From Rhodamnia argentea (taxonomy: Eukaryota; Streptophyta; Magnoliopsida; Myrtales; Myrtaceae), in assembly GCF_020921035.1 (NCBI RefSeq), contig NC_063150.1:5208001-5272000 (forward strand): DNA of 64,000 bases, read 5' to 3'. Within the stretch, counting starts at the first letter, position 1. The number at the start of each line of letters is the position of its first letter. A program made the translations under genes and the position numbers. Below are positions 15,237 to 26,252 of this stretch, piece after piece. A model generated the notes under the pieces. It had not been told where the DNA came from and ran no database searches. It saw nothing but the letters and a program-made list of their open reading frames with translations.

Positions 15237-15651
15237 AAAAAAACACCAAAATCCTAAAATATGCTCATTATGACACATATATCCTAAATTTTTTTGTGAC
15301 ACAAAAAATCTCCAAACGTTCACCCATGTGATATATTTACTCTAAACTTGTACCCATTTGACAATTTAACCCAAACTTTTTTTTATGACCCTAAAAATCC
15401 TAAACTCGTACCTATTTGACACATTTACATAAAAAATTAGAGTAAATGTGTCACATGTCTATAAATTTGGGATTTTTAGTGTTACAAAAAAATAATTTGA
15501 GGTGGTACAAGTTTGAGATTTTTGGTATCACAAAAAAATTTAGGTTAAATGTGTTACACGGATAAAAGTTTGAAATTTTTGATGTCATAATAAAAAATTT
15601 GGGATAAATGAATCACAATGAGTATAGTTTATAATTTTTGGTGGTGATTTT
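15237..15651. mobile_element. Foldback element, nested-unit family (copy A)
   Basis: A ~415 bp palindromic region: left end ACACCAAAATCCTAAAATAT with downstream units 'aaactcgtacctatttgacacatttac', and a right half carrying the reverse complement of the same units (landmark GTGTTACACGGATAAAAGTTTG). Each arm is several degenerate ~55-60 bp units. Same architecture as the elements at 31650, 36996 and 61871. No open frame of note; no clear target-site duplication here. Confidence 0.65.
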
Positions 15652-17001
15652 TCTTTCGATCTCTTAAAAACCTTTGGAATTATTTCCAAGCAAAGATCAC
15701 TTGCGAACATACTAATTTGTGAATTTTTCAGTATATCCTTGTTATGATCATAAAGCAAGCCGCGGCATCTTTCAACGATGGCCCGCCATGCCAATGAGAT
15801 GTTCTTGAATTGGGAAGGTTACACACATTTGCCAAGTTTCTTCGAATAAAAAGGTTTTAAGCATCCGATGACAGAAAATTTAAGATGCCATTAGATCTCA
15901 TGTAGATTTTGAAAGACGCTATTAGAGATGTCAATATGGATCCATGACTCATTTTTTACTCATATTTTATATAAATAGGTTATTAGCTTTTAGAGGGTCT
16001 AATAAAAATGGGTCAAAAAATTAAAGCAAATATGATAAATAAAAAATAGGTTACACCTAAAACCCATATATCGTAATCCATTTTTGGCCCGTAAAAAAGT
16101 TAAGTCATCATCGTATTTAGGTTGGGTCACAGGCTGCCGACTACCGCTACCCACAACTGTTGATGCTGGCCGCCGCCCACCCCTACCGCTGCCCACCGCC
16201 CACCGCCCACTTACCATTGCCCACAGCCCACTTACCATTGCCCACAGCCCACTTACCCCCATTGCAATCACCTGCCACCGCTGATGCTTGCCGACCACCA
16301 CCTGCCCGCCGACCACCACCTGCCCACCGACCACTACCCACCACCACATTACGAAGAAGAGACCACCTTGTCCGATGACCCTGTTCTTTTTTTTTTTTTT
16401 TGGGTCCAAATCCGACCCTGTTCGACAGATGGTAAAGTTGGGAATCAGTGCGTTCAAAGTCCAGATCGCCGACGTTCAGCCCCGGCATCGCTTTCTGGGG
16501 CCGAACTCCAGAGATCTTGGATACACATTCTCTACACGCGAGTTTATCGAGAGAATAACGAGAGGAGCATCATTTTCCAACGTCTGCCAGAAATTTGCCA
16601 AAAGCCGTAATCATTAAATGACAATTTTGACTGCCTATGTGGGGCCCGGCCCAGCCAGCAAAATAAAGAGACGAGAAACAAAATAAAAAAAAGGAAAAAA
16701 ATTCAAAGAAGAAAAGAGAAAAATACAAAATGCAAAATCGAAAAGAAAGTGCGGGGCTTGCTTCTTTTTGCCCAGTAGAGACAGAGCAACAAAGGGAGGC
16801 GAGAGAGAGAGAGAGGCGTTCCACAAAGAGGAACGCACGCAAAGGAGAAGGAAAATGGGCAGCGGCTTCCGAACACGTTTCGATGGCCAAACTTTGTCGG
16901 AATCGAGCGGCGGGCTGCGGTGGCTTTGGCAGGCAGAGGTGGCGGGCGGGAGACAAGCTCGTGCCTGGGCTCTCTTGGCTAATTCAGGAAACTGCCTCTT
17001 A
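15652..17001. repeat. Intergenic stretch with CCCAC-rich minisatellite
   Basis: At 16196-16256 the block CCCACTTACCATTGCCCACAG repeats about 2.5 times in tandem, followed by a second short array (16288-16345) of CCGACCACCACCTGCC units. A GC-richer stretch at 16730-17000 has several overlapping open frames and a (GA)n tract near 16801, but no family features; it could be an old leader or gene fragment. No gene is called. Confidence 0.5.
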
Positions 17002-18239
17002 GGGTATGATTAGTAATGCTTCTATTTTTCTGTTTCTGTTTTCCGAACAAAAAAAAATAAGAAACATGTTTGATAATGTAAATGATTTTGATTTTGATTC
17101 TGTTCTCGGGAATACTTTTGGTTCAAAAATAAGAAACAAAAAAAAGTTGTTTCTAAAATAAAAAAAAAGGAACACTTTTGAGAATAAAAAATGCAACGAT
17201 AGTCTTTTTTTTTTACGTTTGTCAAGCGCCCGCAAGGCGTGGGCCAGGTCAACTCGACCCTATCCGGATAATTTTTTAAATAAAAATTTCGAAAATTAAT
17301 AAAAAAATAGAAAATGATTTAAAAAATAAAAAAATGGAAAATTCATAAAAAAAATTTAAAAAAACTGGAAAAAAATCAGAAAAAATCTAAAAAAAAAAAA
17401 AAAAATCAAAGATTAGGAGATGGATCATTTCAACTGGTCAATCCTATTTTTAACGATTTTGCCTTTTGATTTCTCCCAAATGATGATTTTGCCCCTCATG
17501 GGCAAATCGTTCTAAAAAATCTCGAAATTCCAAAAAAAAAAAAAATCTCAAAAAATAGGAATTGGTTCCATTCAAGTGGTCAATCCTTTTTTTGGTGATT
17601 TTTCTTAAGCCTTGCTTGATTTGTTATCGGAATACCATGTTGCATCGGTGATCATATGCATAGTAATCAAGGGTAAAACCGAGCCACCTATGTGGTAGAG
17701 ATGAATTTTATTCATTTTGATCAATAAAAGATAATTAGAGTCACCTCTTTCATCCTTAACATATGCATAGCCTCAAGAGAAATATGAGAGAACAATAATT
17801 TTAGCGTATTATCATTCCAATAAACAAATTTGAAGCATTTCTATTTTGGCCAAAAAAATGTCATGGTACAAGATGATCGTAATTGTGGATATGAGGAATG
17901 TCATCAAATGTGACTATGTAATTATTTGATTTAAACGATAAATTGGGAAGAGAAATTATTTTTCAAAATAAAAATTTTGTATAGTTATCAAACGTATTCG
18001 TTCTTTAACTTATCTAGGGAATAGAATCAAAAAAATTTTAATCGAAATTTTTAGATAGAAACGTTATCAAACGTGATTGTGCGTATGTACTCTAAAACTC
18101 AATTCGGGGACACTTTTCGAAACGGAACATTGGCGAAACGAGAAAAAAAATTTTTCATTCTAATCGATTATCAAAGTTTTTGAACACATTTTATAACGCA
18201 AGAGGAACATTTTTGCAAACGTTACCAAACAAGCCCTTA
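17002..18239. mobile_element. Candidate AT-rich transposable element with imperfect ends
   Basis: The left end reads AGGGTATGATTAGTAATGC and the right end, on the opposite strand, AGGGCTTGTTTGGTAACG, so the two termini are imperfect inverted repeats. In between, motifs such as AAACGTTATCAAACG recur and long A/T runs dominate; an 18 bp direct repeat (ATT/CAACTGGTCAATCCT) occurs near 17440 and 17570. No transposase frame. These ends resemble hAT-type MITEs, but no target-site duplication is evident. Confidence 0.35.
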
Positions 18240-20031
18240 GCTTCTAGGCTCAACCTTGAAGCTCAACCCTCAATGTGCTAGAAATTTTTGATTCACAGGT
18301 TCAACCAAAGTGGCAAGTGAAGAGTATCTTGAACAACATCGTACTACCAAATTAACAAGATGATTCTAGAAGTTTAGGAACCATACTTGGATGAGAAGAG
18401 GAGAGGAGAATTTAGGGACTTATTATATAGAACACTTCACACCATGCAACGGCTAGCGATGATGGCATTATAGAGGTTTTATATTAGTGTATTTTGATAA
18501 TATGAATCAAAATGGATAGAGTTTGTGTTAGTTACGGATCGGATATGAATCATTAAATAAGAACGAAAATGGATTAGAATGATCAATATGGGTCGAATCA
18601 TATTCAACCTAAATCAAATCCGATCCGATTCACCCATTTGACACCTCTAGACACGAAGTAAAAAACAAAACAACCAATCAACAAATGAATATTTAAGCCA
18701 TTTTTATGATGCTTTTGATTACTAAACTTACAAATTTGAGGACTTATCTCGATTGATTCACATTTGCAAGGGCCTATTTTTACTATGCCATGTGAGATCA
18801 CAATTGTGAGTTGATGGTATTGTCCGAGCCAACAAAATCAGCAAGAGTGACACCAGAAATGTGAGACAAAGCAAGGACAAAATATCTTGTACAATGGTCT
18901 AACCACACATCATGTCGACGCCATACCACTGCACTACTCACTAATCAAATTTCAAAACTCATGTTGGCTAAGAAAAATTGTGTTACCGGAACGTGAAATG
19001 ATACACGTGACGTCATTGCTGCGACACCATCCTTGTGTAAGATACATTTGCTAGGGCTAGCTATCCAATGTCAAGTTTCAAAATCGAGATTGATCTTGAT
19101 CTTAAAGTATTCACGATCCAAATCAAGCCACATAAGTCTTCAATCAATTACTTCAAACAAGAAATCATGAGATCATTCCGTTTGAAATTCCGTGTACAGA
19201 TTAGCCGTCAGTTTCTATCATTACCTCTATCAACTATCAACCAACACAGTAAACAAGAATACTCTCACTGAATGCATCATCAGTAAGCAGCAAGACTGAT
19301 TACTGGCACAGTCCCAAGGTATAATTAAGGTGAAAAACAATCGCCTAATCTTTCTTCTTGAGCACACCCTCCTCGAAATCTGGAGGCACGATGCCAGATG
19401 CCCATGAATTTGCAAATCCAAAGGAACTCGGATAGGCAAGAGAGACAATTGCAACAGAACTTTGAGAAGATCTCTCTTTTGTCCAATCTTCTTCCCAGTG
19501 GCAAAAAGAGGATGACGAGTAGAGTGAAAACACTGATGTTGGCAGCGAAACAACATCCTCATCGCCAGCATCAATCCAATGACACAGTTTGATAACATAG
19601 CAGTTCCTTTGAAACTCTTGCATGCCTAACAAGCTCGCCTCGTCCTCATGGGGGTTGCAGGAATTCATCTCTGTTTAAGAGCAAATCTAACTCGATCAGA
19701 TCATCTGTTTCTGAGGTAGATTAATCAGGAGATGTGCGAAAATGCAAATTGCACAGGCACAACATTGGACGATTGGCTCAACAAGTGCCATGTTGCAAAT
19801 CATGAATGCTGAAACAGGATAGACACCGATCGTGTCACAGGATGGATGCTTCTCCGCCGGCATTATGGGCACAGCATCAGAAATGGTCTCGATACCATTT
19901 AAGAGCATCAGACTCGCCACATGTGATTCAGCCATTTGCATATACTTTGCTCTCTTTGTAGGTCTCAACCACATCAGCATTTCCTCTCTATGCCAGTGAA
20001 ATCCAGAGCAAGCAATCATGAACATAGAATG
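18240..20031. other. Intergenic region and possible 3' region of the PPR gene
   Basis: 18480-18660 has degenerate TE-like sequence ending in CACCCATTTGACACCTCTAG. On the minus strand, open frames at 19345-19668 (107 residues, ending VPPDFEEGVLKKKD) and 19696-20025 lie directly downstream of the PPR stop. Neither shows a recognisable domain, and two competing frames are open over 19345-19598. They are most likely 3' UTR or a decayed gene. Confidence 0.4.
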
Positions 20032-21159
20032 CTACTCTCGAGTAAGGAAATTTATTCCATTCAACAGAATCTTGTAATTCTTCTGGCCCATCATTGTGTC
20101 CCTCTTCCTAAATTCCTCAAGCAAATCGAAGGCTTCACTGCCCTTCCCTTCCCTGCACAATCCTTCCAAGAATGTCTTATAAGTCAAAAGGTCTGGAGCC
20201 ATTGCCTCGCGCAGCATGTCAAACACCACCTCCTTTGCGTCCTCAAATCTCCGCTCCAATGAAAGACTACAAATCAGAATCATATAAGCACTGCTCTTCG
20301 GCACCAGCTCTTTACTCCTCATTTCCTTATAAAACCCTAAACCCTGTCCGACCCTCCCCTTCTCGCACAAACCCTTCACGATGTAGCTATACGTATACGC
20401 ATTCGGTTCACACCCATACAACCCCATCTCCCGAAACGTCCGGATCGCCTCATCGACCTCGAGGCACTTTGAGTACGCCTTAATGATCATGTTCAGCACA
20501 AAAGTGTCCGGGATGACCCCTGACGCCTTCATCTGCTTAGCCATCGACCGGACAGCGTGCAGGTACACATAACACACATGTAACTTATTGAACCTCCTAA
20601 GCAGGGAATTAAACAACAGAGTATAAGTCTCGAGCGTAGGCCTACAGTCCTCGGACCGAACCATCTTCTTGTACACGTCAAAGGCGCGATTGAACAGGAA
20701 CTTACGGCCGCAACAGAATCGAATCACCGAGTTGTAGAGAGGCACGCTCATCTCGCAGGCCCCGGCGACGACCTCCTCGACTAGGGTCTCGGCATGGCGG
20801 TAGCGGCGGCCGGAGATGAGGATCTTGATTATGACGAGGTAAGCGGCGGAGTCGTGCCTGTAGCCCCGCTGCTGGGCGGCCCAGCGGAAGATGTCGAGGG
20901 CGAGGTCGGGGTCGGACTGGGCGCGGAGGGCGTCGGCGACCTCGGGCGAGCCGAAGCCGGGCCTGAGCTTGTCGATCCAGCTCTCGAATTGCTTCTCGAG
21001 AGGGGTTCGGGTTCTGGGTCTAGGGTTGGGCGGCGGAGGCGGAGATTGGGCGGGTGTGGTGGTGATGGGGCGGTGAAAACGGAGAGAGATATTGAGGAGA
21101 TGCGAAGAGGAAGAGAAGAGGCGATTGGGTTTTGCGAGGAGTCGCAGGAGTCCGGGCAT
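20032..21159 (-). CDS. P-class pentatricopeptide repeat protein, mitochondrial (At3g25210-like)
   Basis: Organellar RNA-binding protein, 375 residues, intronless. The start at 21159 (MPGLLRLLAKPNRLFSSSS) gives an Arg/Ser-rich mitochondrial-type presequence and a length near the ~379 I recall for Arabidopsis PP254; the frame remains open to an upstream ATG at 21246. Tandem 35-residue PPR motifs run from the middle to the C terminus, for example PNAYTYSYIVKGLCEKG, VPKSSAYMILICSLSLERR and PDLLTYKTFLEGLCREG. There is no E or DYW extension, so it belongs to the P class (RNA stability, processing or translation). A proline-rich spacer and the block LEKQFESWIDKLRPGFG precede the repeats. Its neighbour, ~5 kb away, is the FKBP15 gene. 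Confidence 0.88.
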   Translation of the reverse strand: MPGLLRLLAKPNRLFSSSSHLLNISLRFHRPITTTPAQSPPPPPNPRPRTRTPLEKQFESWIDKLRPGFGSPEVADALRAQSDPDLALDIFRWAAQQRGYRHDSAAYLVIIKILISGRRYRHAETLVEEVVAGACEMSVPLYNSVIRFCCGRKFLFNRAFDVYKKMVRSEDCRPTLETYTLLFNSLLRRFNKLHVCYVYLHAVRSMAKQMKASGVIPDTFVLNMIIKAYSKCLEVDEAIRTFREMGLYGCEPNAYTYSYIVKGLCEKGRVGQGLGFYKEMRSKELVPKSSAYMILICSLSLERRFEDAKEVVFDMLREAMAPDLLTYKTFLEGLCREGKGSEAFDLLEEFRKRDTMMGQKNYKILLNGINFLTRE

Positions 21160-21246
21160 CGGGGGAGAGAGAGAGAGAGAGGGGCGGCTGTGCGTGCAGT
21201 GAAGAAGAAGAGACCAACAAGCAGCTGAGAAGGGAAGAAAAGGCAC

Positions 21247-23565
21247 TGTTTAACTTTTGAGTTTTATTTTCCACCAAAAAAAAAAAAAAAAAAGATCTTC
21301 AAGAGTTTTACCAAATAGGAAAAATAATATAAGACTCTGTTTGATTGTCACGATAAAAATCAATATATTTTATCATATTCTATATTTGGTAGATATCAAA
21401 GATAGGATAAAGAGAGATATAAATGGAAATAACTCATATAAAAACATATCATTTGAGGGAATGGAATAGACTTGTATATGATTTCCCAAGAGTGCAAACA
21501 AGAGGAGAACTAAATTTTTTCCACAACCACTGCCTCTCCTTCATGTCGGTCCACCTCTCCACCGTGCCGGGTCGCCTCCCAAGGGGGGTCGTCTCTCCAG
21601 CGGTGGCGACCATAAAGTGTAGCCGCCTTTTTGGCGATGCCGGGTTGTGGTCTCCGGCGGCAAAGTTGATTATCTCGACAACTTCATTTTTTAATCGATA
21701 GTTTGGGGTGATATAAGATCACATCTTCGTTCTTTAATCGCTCGAGCCTTTCCAACATTCGAATGGGGTCTTGACTTGTTATGAAGAACTCGAAATTGAT
21801 CATCGATTTTCAATATAGGTCTCTTAGACGATCTGCGTGAGTGAACCTTCAACTTGTGAAAAGAGTTTGAATAATTTCATTGTTCAGCACTTATTTACTT
21901 AGTCGACAAGACAACGAGTAAGGCAAGCGGGTCATTTTCAAAGGATTCGACTTCAAATCAAGACCATTGGCTCTACTAGATTTGCTCAAGCAATGTTGTA
22001 TTTGAATTTAGATGACACAAATCTCTGCTCAATAATAATTTACTCATCATAACTCATCATTGAATAATTTTTAAAATTTTTTAATATTTCAGCAAAACAT
22101 AGTCGATCTCAATTGTGTCTTGCCTCTACTTATCCGGACATTATATCCGTGAGTTCACCAAACAGTAGATAAGATATGACAAAATTTTTGAATTTCTTAT
22201 CCTATCATATCTTGTCTTATCTTGACGAGAAATCTAGATTACCAAATGCAACCTAAATGATTCTAAACTTTAGCTTAATGTGTCATGTTAAACTTTTAAT
22301 TTGTTCAATTTAATTTTTGAACTTTCATCCATTATGCAATGTAATCCCGAACTTGTACTTTATTCAATGTGATTTGTGGATTTTTAGTACATGTTCAACT
22401 TAGTTCTTAAATTATATGAAAATATTCAATATTATTCTTTAACTTGAATTAATGGAAGGACAACATTAAACATTTTCATATAACTCGATGATCAAGTTTA
22501 ACATGTATCAAAATTCCAAGAACCACATTGAACAAAATAAAAATTCAAGGACTACATTACATATTGGTTCAAAGATCACATTACATGTTTGGTAAAAATG
22601 TAAAGACTGTTTTTTTTATTATTGTTGGGGTATAGTTTATACTCCCATGTAACAAGAAAGTACCTAGGTCTTGCTCCACGTTGAGCGGGCAGAGGTCTAG
22701 AGGAGCCGCCTCGACGGGGATCTCAAGGAGGCACACCCCCGTGGACATTAGAAGGCTATTACTATTTAATCCCATAATTTTTCATTAATAGTTTGAATTT
22801 GGGCTCATAAATAGCTACTGTTATACATATACTCATTTCACTTATAATTGATTGATGTAATGAGATTGGCGATGTGCTAATTATAGTAAAATCTTCTCTT
22901 GGATGTAGAGCTAATTTAAGGGTGAATTAGGATAAAATCTCGCGTCTCAACTTATCTTTTTCGTTTTACGTTTTACTTCGACTTAATTGTGCATTGAATC
23001 TTAACAATTATCCCTATAAAAAAATACTACACATATATATGACATCTAATTACAAAGTAATAACGTTTTGTCTTTAGAAAAGATTATTTCTTCCCGCTTT
23101 CGAGTTTGAATCGCGCGTTACATAAAATCACTTACGCTCGATGAAGCTCTCATAATCGATTAAACTGTATGTTGTAGACTTAATAAGCCGGACCTTTTTG
23201 GCCATTTTGAGTTTTACTTAATGAGATACTTGGGACTATCATTCGATCATTTTAAGCTATATGTATATGATATTATGTTATCTAACTATTGAATCCTTAA
23301 GCATTGGTTTTAAAAAAAAAAAAAACTATTCCATCTTAAAAGGAGGATACGATCAATTATGTATAACTAATTTTTTTTAAGTGCAAAATATAAGATATCT
23401 GATTTAATCGTGTGATCCAAACAATTTCATTTTTAACTACTTTTTTTTTCCAATTTTCAATTGATAGAAAATAATGAATATTGACTTTATATACATAATT
23501 CTTTTAAAAAAATACAAAAATTATTTTCGTCGGCCCTAGCCATGCCTCTTAAGATGCTCGGCATT
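21247..23565. other. AT-rich intergenic region
   Basis: No gene recognised. It contains a poly-A tract (21275-21294), a foldback element (22267-22596, listed separately) and a mixed stretch (22620-22800) with a short GC-rich patch that may be LTR-like, but without paired ends. The rest is AT-rich. Confidence 0.5.
22267..22596. mobile_element. Foldback element, second family
   Basis: Left arm (TTCAATGTGATTTGTGG, AGTACATGTTCAACTTAG, TTATATGAAAATATTCAAT) is matched in reverse complement by the right arm (CCAAGAACCACATTGAA, AAGTTTAACATGTAT, ATTTTCATATAA). Arms are ~155 bp, the loop only ~20 bp. Arms contain degenerate ~45 bp subunits. Sequence differs from the family at 31650/61871, but the architecture is similar. 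No protein-coding content. Confidence 0.6.
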
Positions 23566-23715
23566 TACGTCAGCGATTTCCAAATAAAATTGACCGGTAA
23601 GACTACATTAGCAAATTATTAAAAGGTTTAGTACTAAATTGGAAAAGTTAAAAGGTTTATAACTGAATTGACATTTATACAAATTGTTTTTTTGGTGATT
23701 TTTTCCATCAAAGAT
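23566..23715 (+). repeat. Dispersed repeat arm (copy 1)
   Basis: Starts ACGTCAGCGATTTCC, continues AAAATTGACCGG, then two ~35 bp units 'aaaaggtttagtactaaattgg' and 'aaaggtttataactgaattgac', and ends in a T-run with GGTGATTTTTTCC. The same order of landmarks appears at 38005-38115 and 43775-43922. It looks like one terminal arm of an inverted-repeat transposon. Confidence 0.5.
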
Positions 23716-23997
23716 TATAGACAGTGCCCCCCGTAAATCAATCTCAGATTCCTCTTCACTTAGTCCATACCCCCATCATTTTCCCCAAGAACACAAAATT
23801 TGGATCATCATCATTGCGGTTTTACAGAAGAGGAGCATGCAAATATCATCTCTTTTTTCTATCCCGGACCAAAATCTATGTTGCCGTCCGAGTTAATCAT
23901 GCAGGACTGGGTAGATGTTCTCCTCCTGCATGGCTTGACACCAAAGGAGCAAGCTTTCTTCCAATGACATTAACAAACTACACACTGGGATTTCGAA

Positions 23998-24560
23998 ACG
24001 TCAAGTACTTGAAAAAAGCATCAGCTAAAGGACTACCGTTTAAAAATTATGATCATCTAAACACTACAGGCTTCTTTGATGCTGATTAAGCTAGATGTTC
24101 TTTGGATAGGAGATCTACTTCAGGCTATTGTATGTTTCTTGGAGACAATTTAGTTGCGTGGAATAGCAAGAAACATGTAGTTTCCCGATCAAGTGCTGAA
24201 GTTGAATATCAAGCTATGTCATTCATATTGCATAGAATCTTGTCTTCCATGAGCAAACCAAATATGTAGAGGTTGATTGCCATTTTGTCCGAGAAAAAGT
24301 TTAGAAAAAGTAGATGATTCTTCAACACACAAGGACAGAGCATCAACTCTTAGACATCCTTATTAAGTCTCTACGGGAAAATAGAGTGAGCTTCTTATGT
24401 AACAAGTAGGGATTATTTGATATCTACATCCCAACTCGAGGGAGAGTATTGGGAAGTATTGGTTGGTTGCGAGGGTAGAATAATAATAAGGGTCAATGTC
24501 ATATATATGTAACTCTATTCTGATTATCATTGAATAATAGAAACTACTATCTCTTCAACA
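23998..24560 (+). mobile_element. Ty1/Copia retrotransposon remnant (RNase H end, polypurine tract, partial LTR)
   Basis: Translation gives the end of copia pol: YLKKASAKGLPFKNYDH, GFFDAD, a TAA stop in place of Trp, then RRSTSGYCMFLGDNLVAWNS, KKHVVSRSSAEVEYQAMS, which is the RNase H C terminus. Degraded sequence matching 'VEVDCHFVREK' follows. A polypurine-like block CTCGAGGGAGAGTATTGG (24436-24453) should mark the start of the 3' LTR, which fades out near 24560. The 5' part of the element is absent. Defective because of in-frame stops. Confidence 0.85.
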
Positions 24561-24670
24561 TGAAGTACTAGAAGAAGATACAAAGAGTTTGCATCCATAC
24601 AGAGAAAACCAAAGAAAATGCAGAAGCCCATAGAGGTCAAAACCAGGAGAATTCCACCCCATCAAACATT

Positions 24671-25122
24671 TGAATGAGTTGAGCTTTCTGAACCAGCAGG
24701 TTGTTAAGTAAAGCAGTTCTCTAAAAGCACGCTAAGATGCTGCCGCTGTCGAGAAGCTGCAACTTAAGGTGTTGAACAAGCACATTGCAGAAGCTGCGGC
24801 ACCCCCTTAACAGGTAGGCATGACCAAGGCATTGCCTTTCAAAAAAATTTCATTTCCAAGATCTTATATTCACACCAGCAGAACTTCGGAAATAACAGTG
24901 GATGAGTTGAGCTTTCTGAACCAGCAGGTCGTTAATTGGAGCTGTTTTCCAAAAGCATGTTAAGATGCTGCAGCTGTGGAGAAGCTGCAACTTGAGGTGT
25001 TCAACAAGCACCTTGCAGAAGCTGCAGCACCCCTCTAATCGGTAGGCATGACCAAGACATTGCCTATCAAGTCATTTTCGTTTCCAAGATTCATATTCAT
25101 GTCAGCAGAACTTCTGAAATAA
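24671..25122. repeat. Imperfect tandem duplication, ~230 bp unit
   Basis: Two adjacent copies (24671-24893 and 24902-25122) share GATGAGTTGAGCTTTCTGAACC, GAGAAGCTGCAACTT, GCAGAAGCTGC and GGTAGGCATGACCAAG in the same order, ~85% identical by eye. No coding function recognised in either. It lies just downstream (in gene sense) of the VPS45 pseudogene. Confidence 0.8.
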
Positions 25123-25271
25123 CAAGCCTTGGAAGCAAACGCAACTCTTGTCCATGAAAAATTCCACGTGTCAACCTCTATTACAAAGGTCCAGACATGA
25201 AGTTAAGCTAGTTTCCCTAGATTGTAAGCATTAGTAAACGAGCATATGTCATTTATATCAAATATAAAGAA

Positions 25272-26252
25272 TCAGGTGGCAACATATTTAGAACTATCTT
25301 TCCAAGGTTTAATCTTAATGATATGACAACAGACTCTGAGACCTCCAAGCAACCAAACACCCACAGAATAACCCATCAAATTATGCACAGCAGATGAACT
25401 CTCCATGTTGTATTGCATAAATGCTGACAGTACCTCAAAAGCTGCCACCTGGCCATCATTACAAGCCAATTCCTGCTGTCTCCAAAACTACTATTAGCTT
25501 TCGCTCTTCAACTATCTTGATCGTTTCTGTAACCAATGTCACATGCTTTGAAACATTCCCATGCATTTTCCTGTACTCAGGGTAGTTATCAATGAATTTG
25601 GCCCTATCTGCTGCAGAACATCAGGCCATTGGGTAAATAACTGTATGTATTATGCTTCCACAAAGTGGTGGTACTAAGAGATCATGTCATGCAAACTCAA
25701 ATTGGTCAAAGCTTTGATGCTGTTCTATACAAACCTATTGTCTGGATGTTTTGGTTACTTTTGGCAAGTTGCTGAAACTCGTCAACCGTCCATTTGATGT
25801 TCTTTCCAATGTCACCAAAATTCTCATACATGTTAGCTTTGAGAAAAGCATCTTGTTTAGATAAAAGTACAACTTCCTGTGAAGAGAACACGGCAGAAAA
25901 CCAACTATAAAATCAGACACATGCATAATTCATTATGGGAATATAGAAAAAGGAACAAAGAAAACAACCTCCTGATTTTTAGGCAGCTTCTCTATGCTTA
26001 AGTCAACTTTGCTATCTTCAATGCCAATGGGCTTGTGAACAATTATTTGCCTGGGAACAATTTATGAAACCAATGAGTTGCTCTTCAACTCCAAAGTATA
26101 CGATCAGGCATTTTTATGCAAGAATGAGATACTTGTTTAGTCATACTGATGGTAATTGTATATCTGATAAGTCCATCGATTCGGCAATGGAGTCGCAGGA
26201 TTGTCCCTCCTATCAATTATCAGCAGCAATGGAGCAACTTCTGTTCGCCTGA
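25272..26252 (-). pseudogene. VPS45 (Sec1/Munc18 family) pseudogene fragment
   Basis: Minus-strand exons still readable in order: ~26164-26248 ([28 protein letters not shown]), ~25970-26052 (HKPIGIEDSKVDLSIEKLPK), ~25735-25880 (EVVLLSKQDAFLKANMYENF, VDEFQQLAKSNQNIQTI) and ~25460-25616 (DNYPEYRKMHGNVSKHVTLV, then LACNDGQVAAFE). These match the middle of plant VPS45, a syntaxin-binding protein for trans-Golgi/endosome fusion. Introns are retained, so it is not a processed copy. Damage: the donor after WTYQ reads ATATAC instead of GTATAC; the last exon shifts frame before LACNDGQ and then loses similarity; N- and C-terminal parts are missing. Functional VPS45 must lie elsewhere. Confidence 0.85.

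Noticed and set aside
19230-20025. Two to three minus-strand frames downstream of the short PPR gene
   Set aside because: Competing frames, no recognisable domain, no splice logic connecting them; treated as 3' UTR or decayed sequence.
21160-21246. Longer PPR protein starting at the ATG at 21246
   Set aside because: The added 29 residues are unlike a presequence start and exceed the family length; the downstream Met gives a typical mitochondrial presequence. Not excluded.
26155-26180. Possible U12-type AT-AC intron after WTYQ in the VPS45 copy
   Set aside because: The donor ATATAC does not fit the U12 consensus ATATCC, and the exon set has other lesions; a mutated GT donor is simpler.
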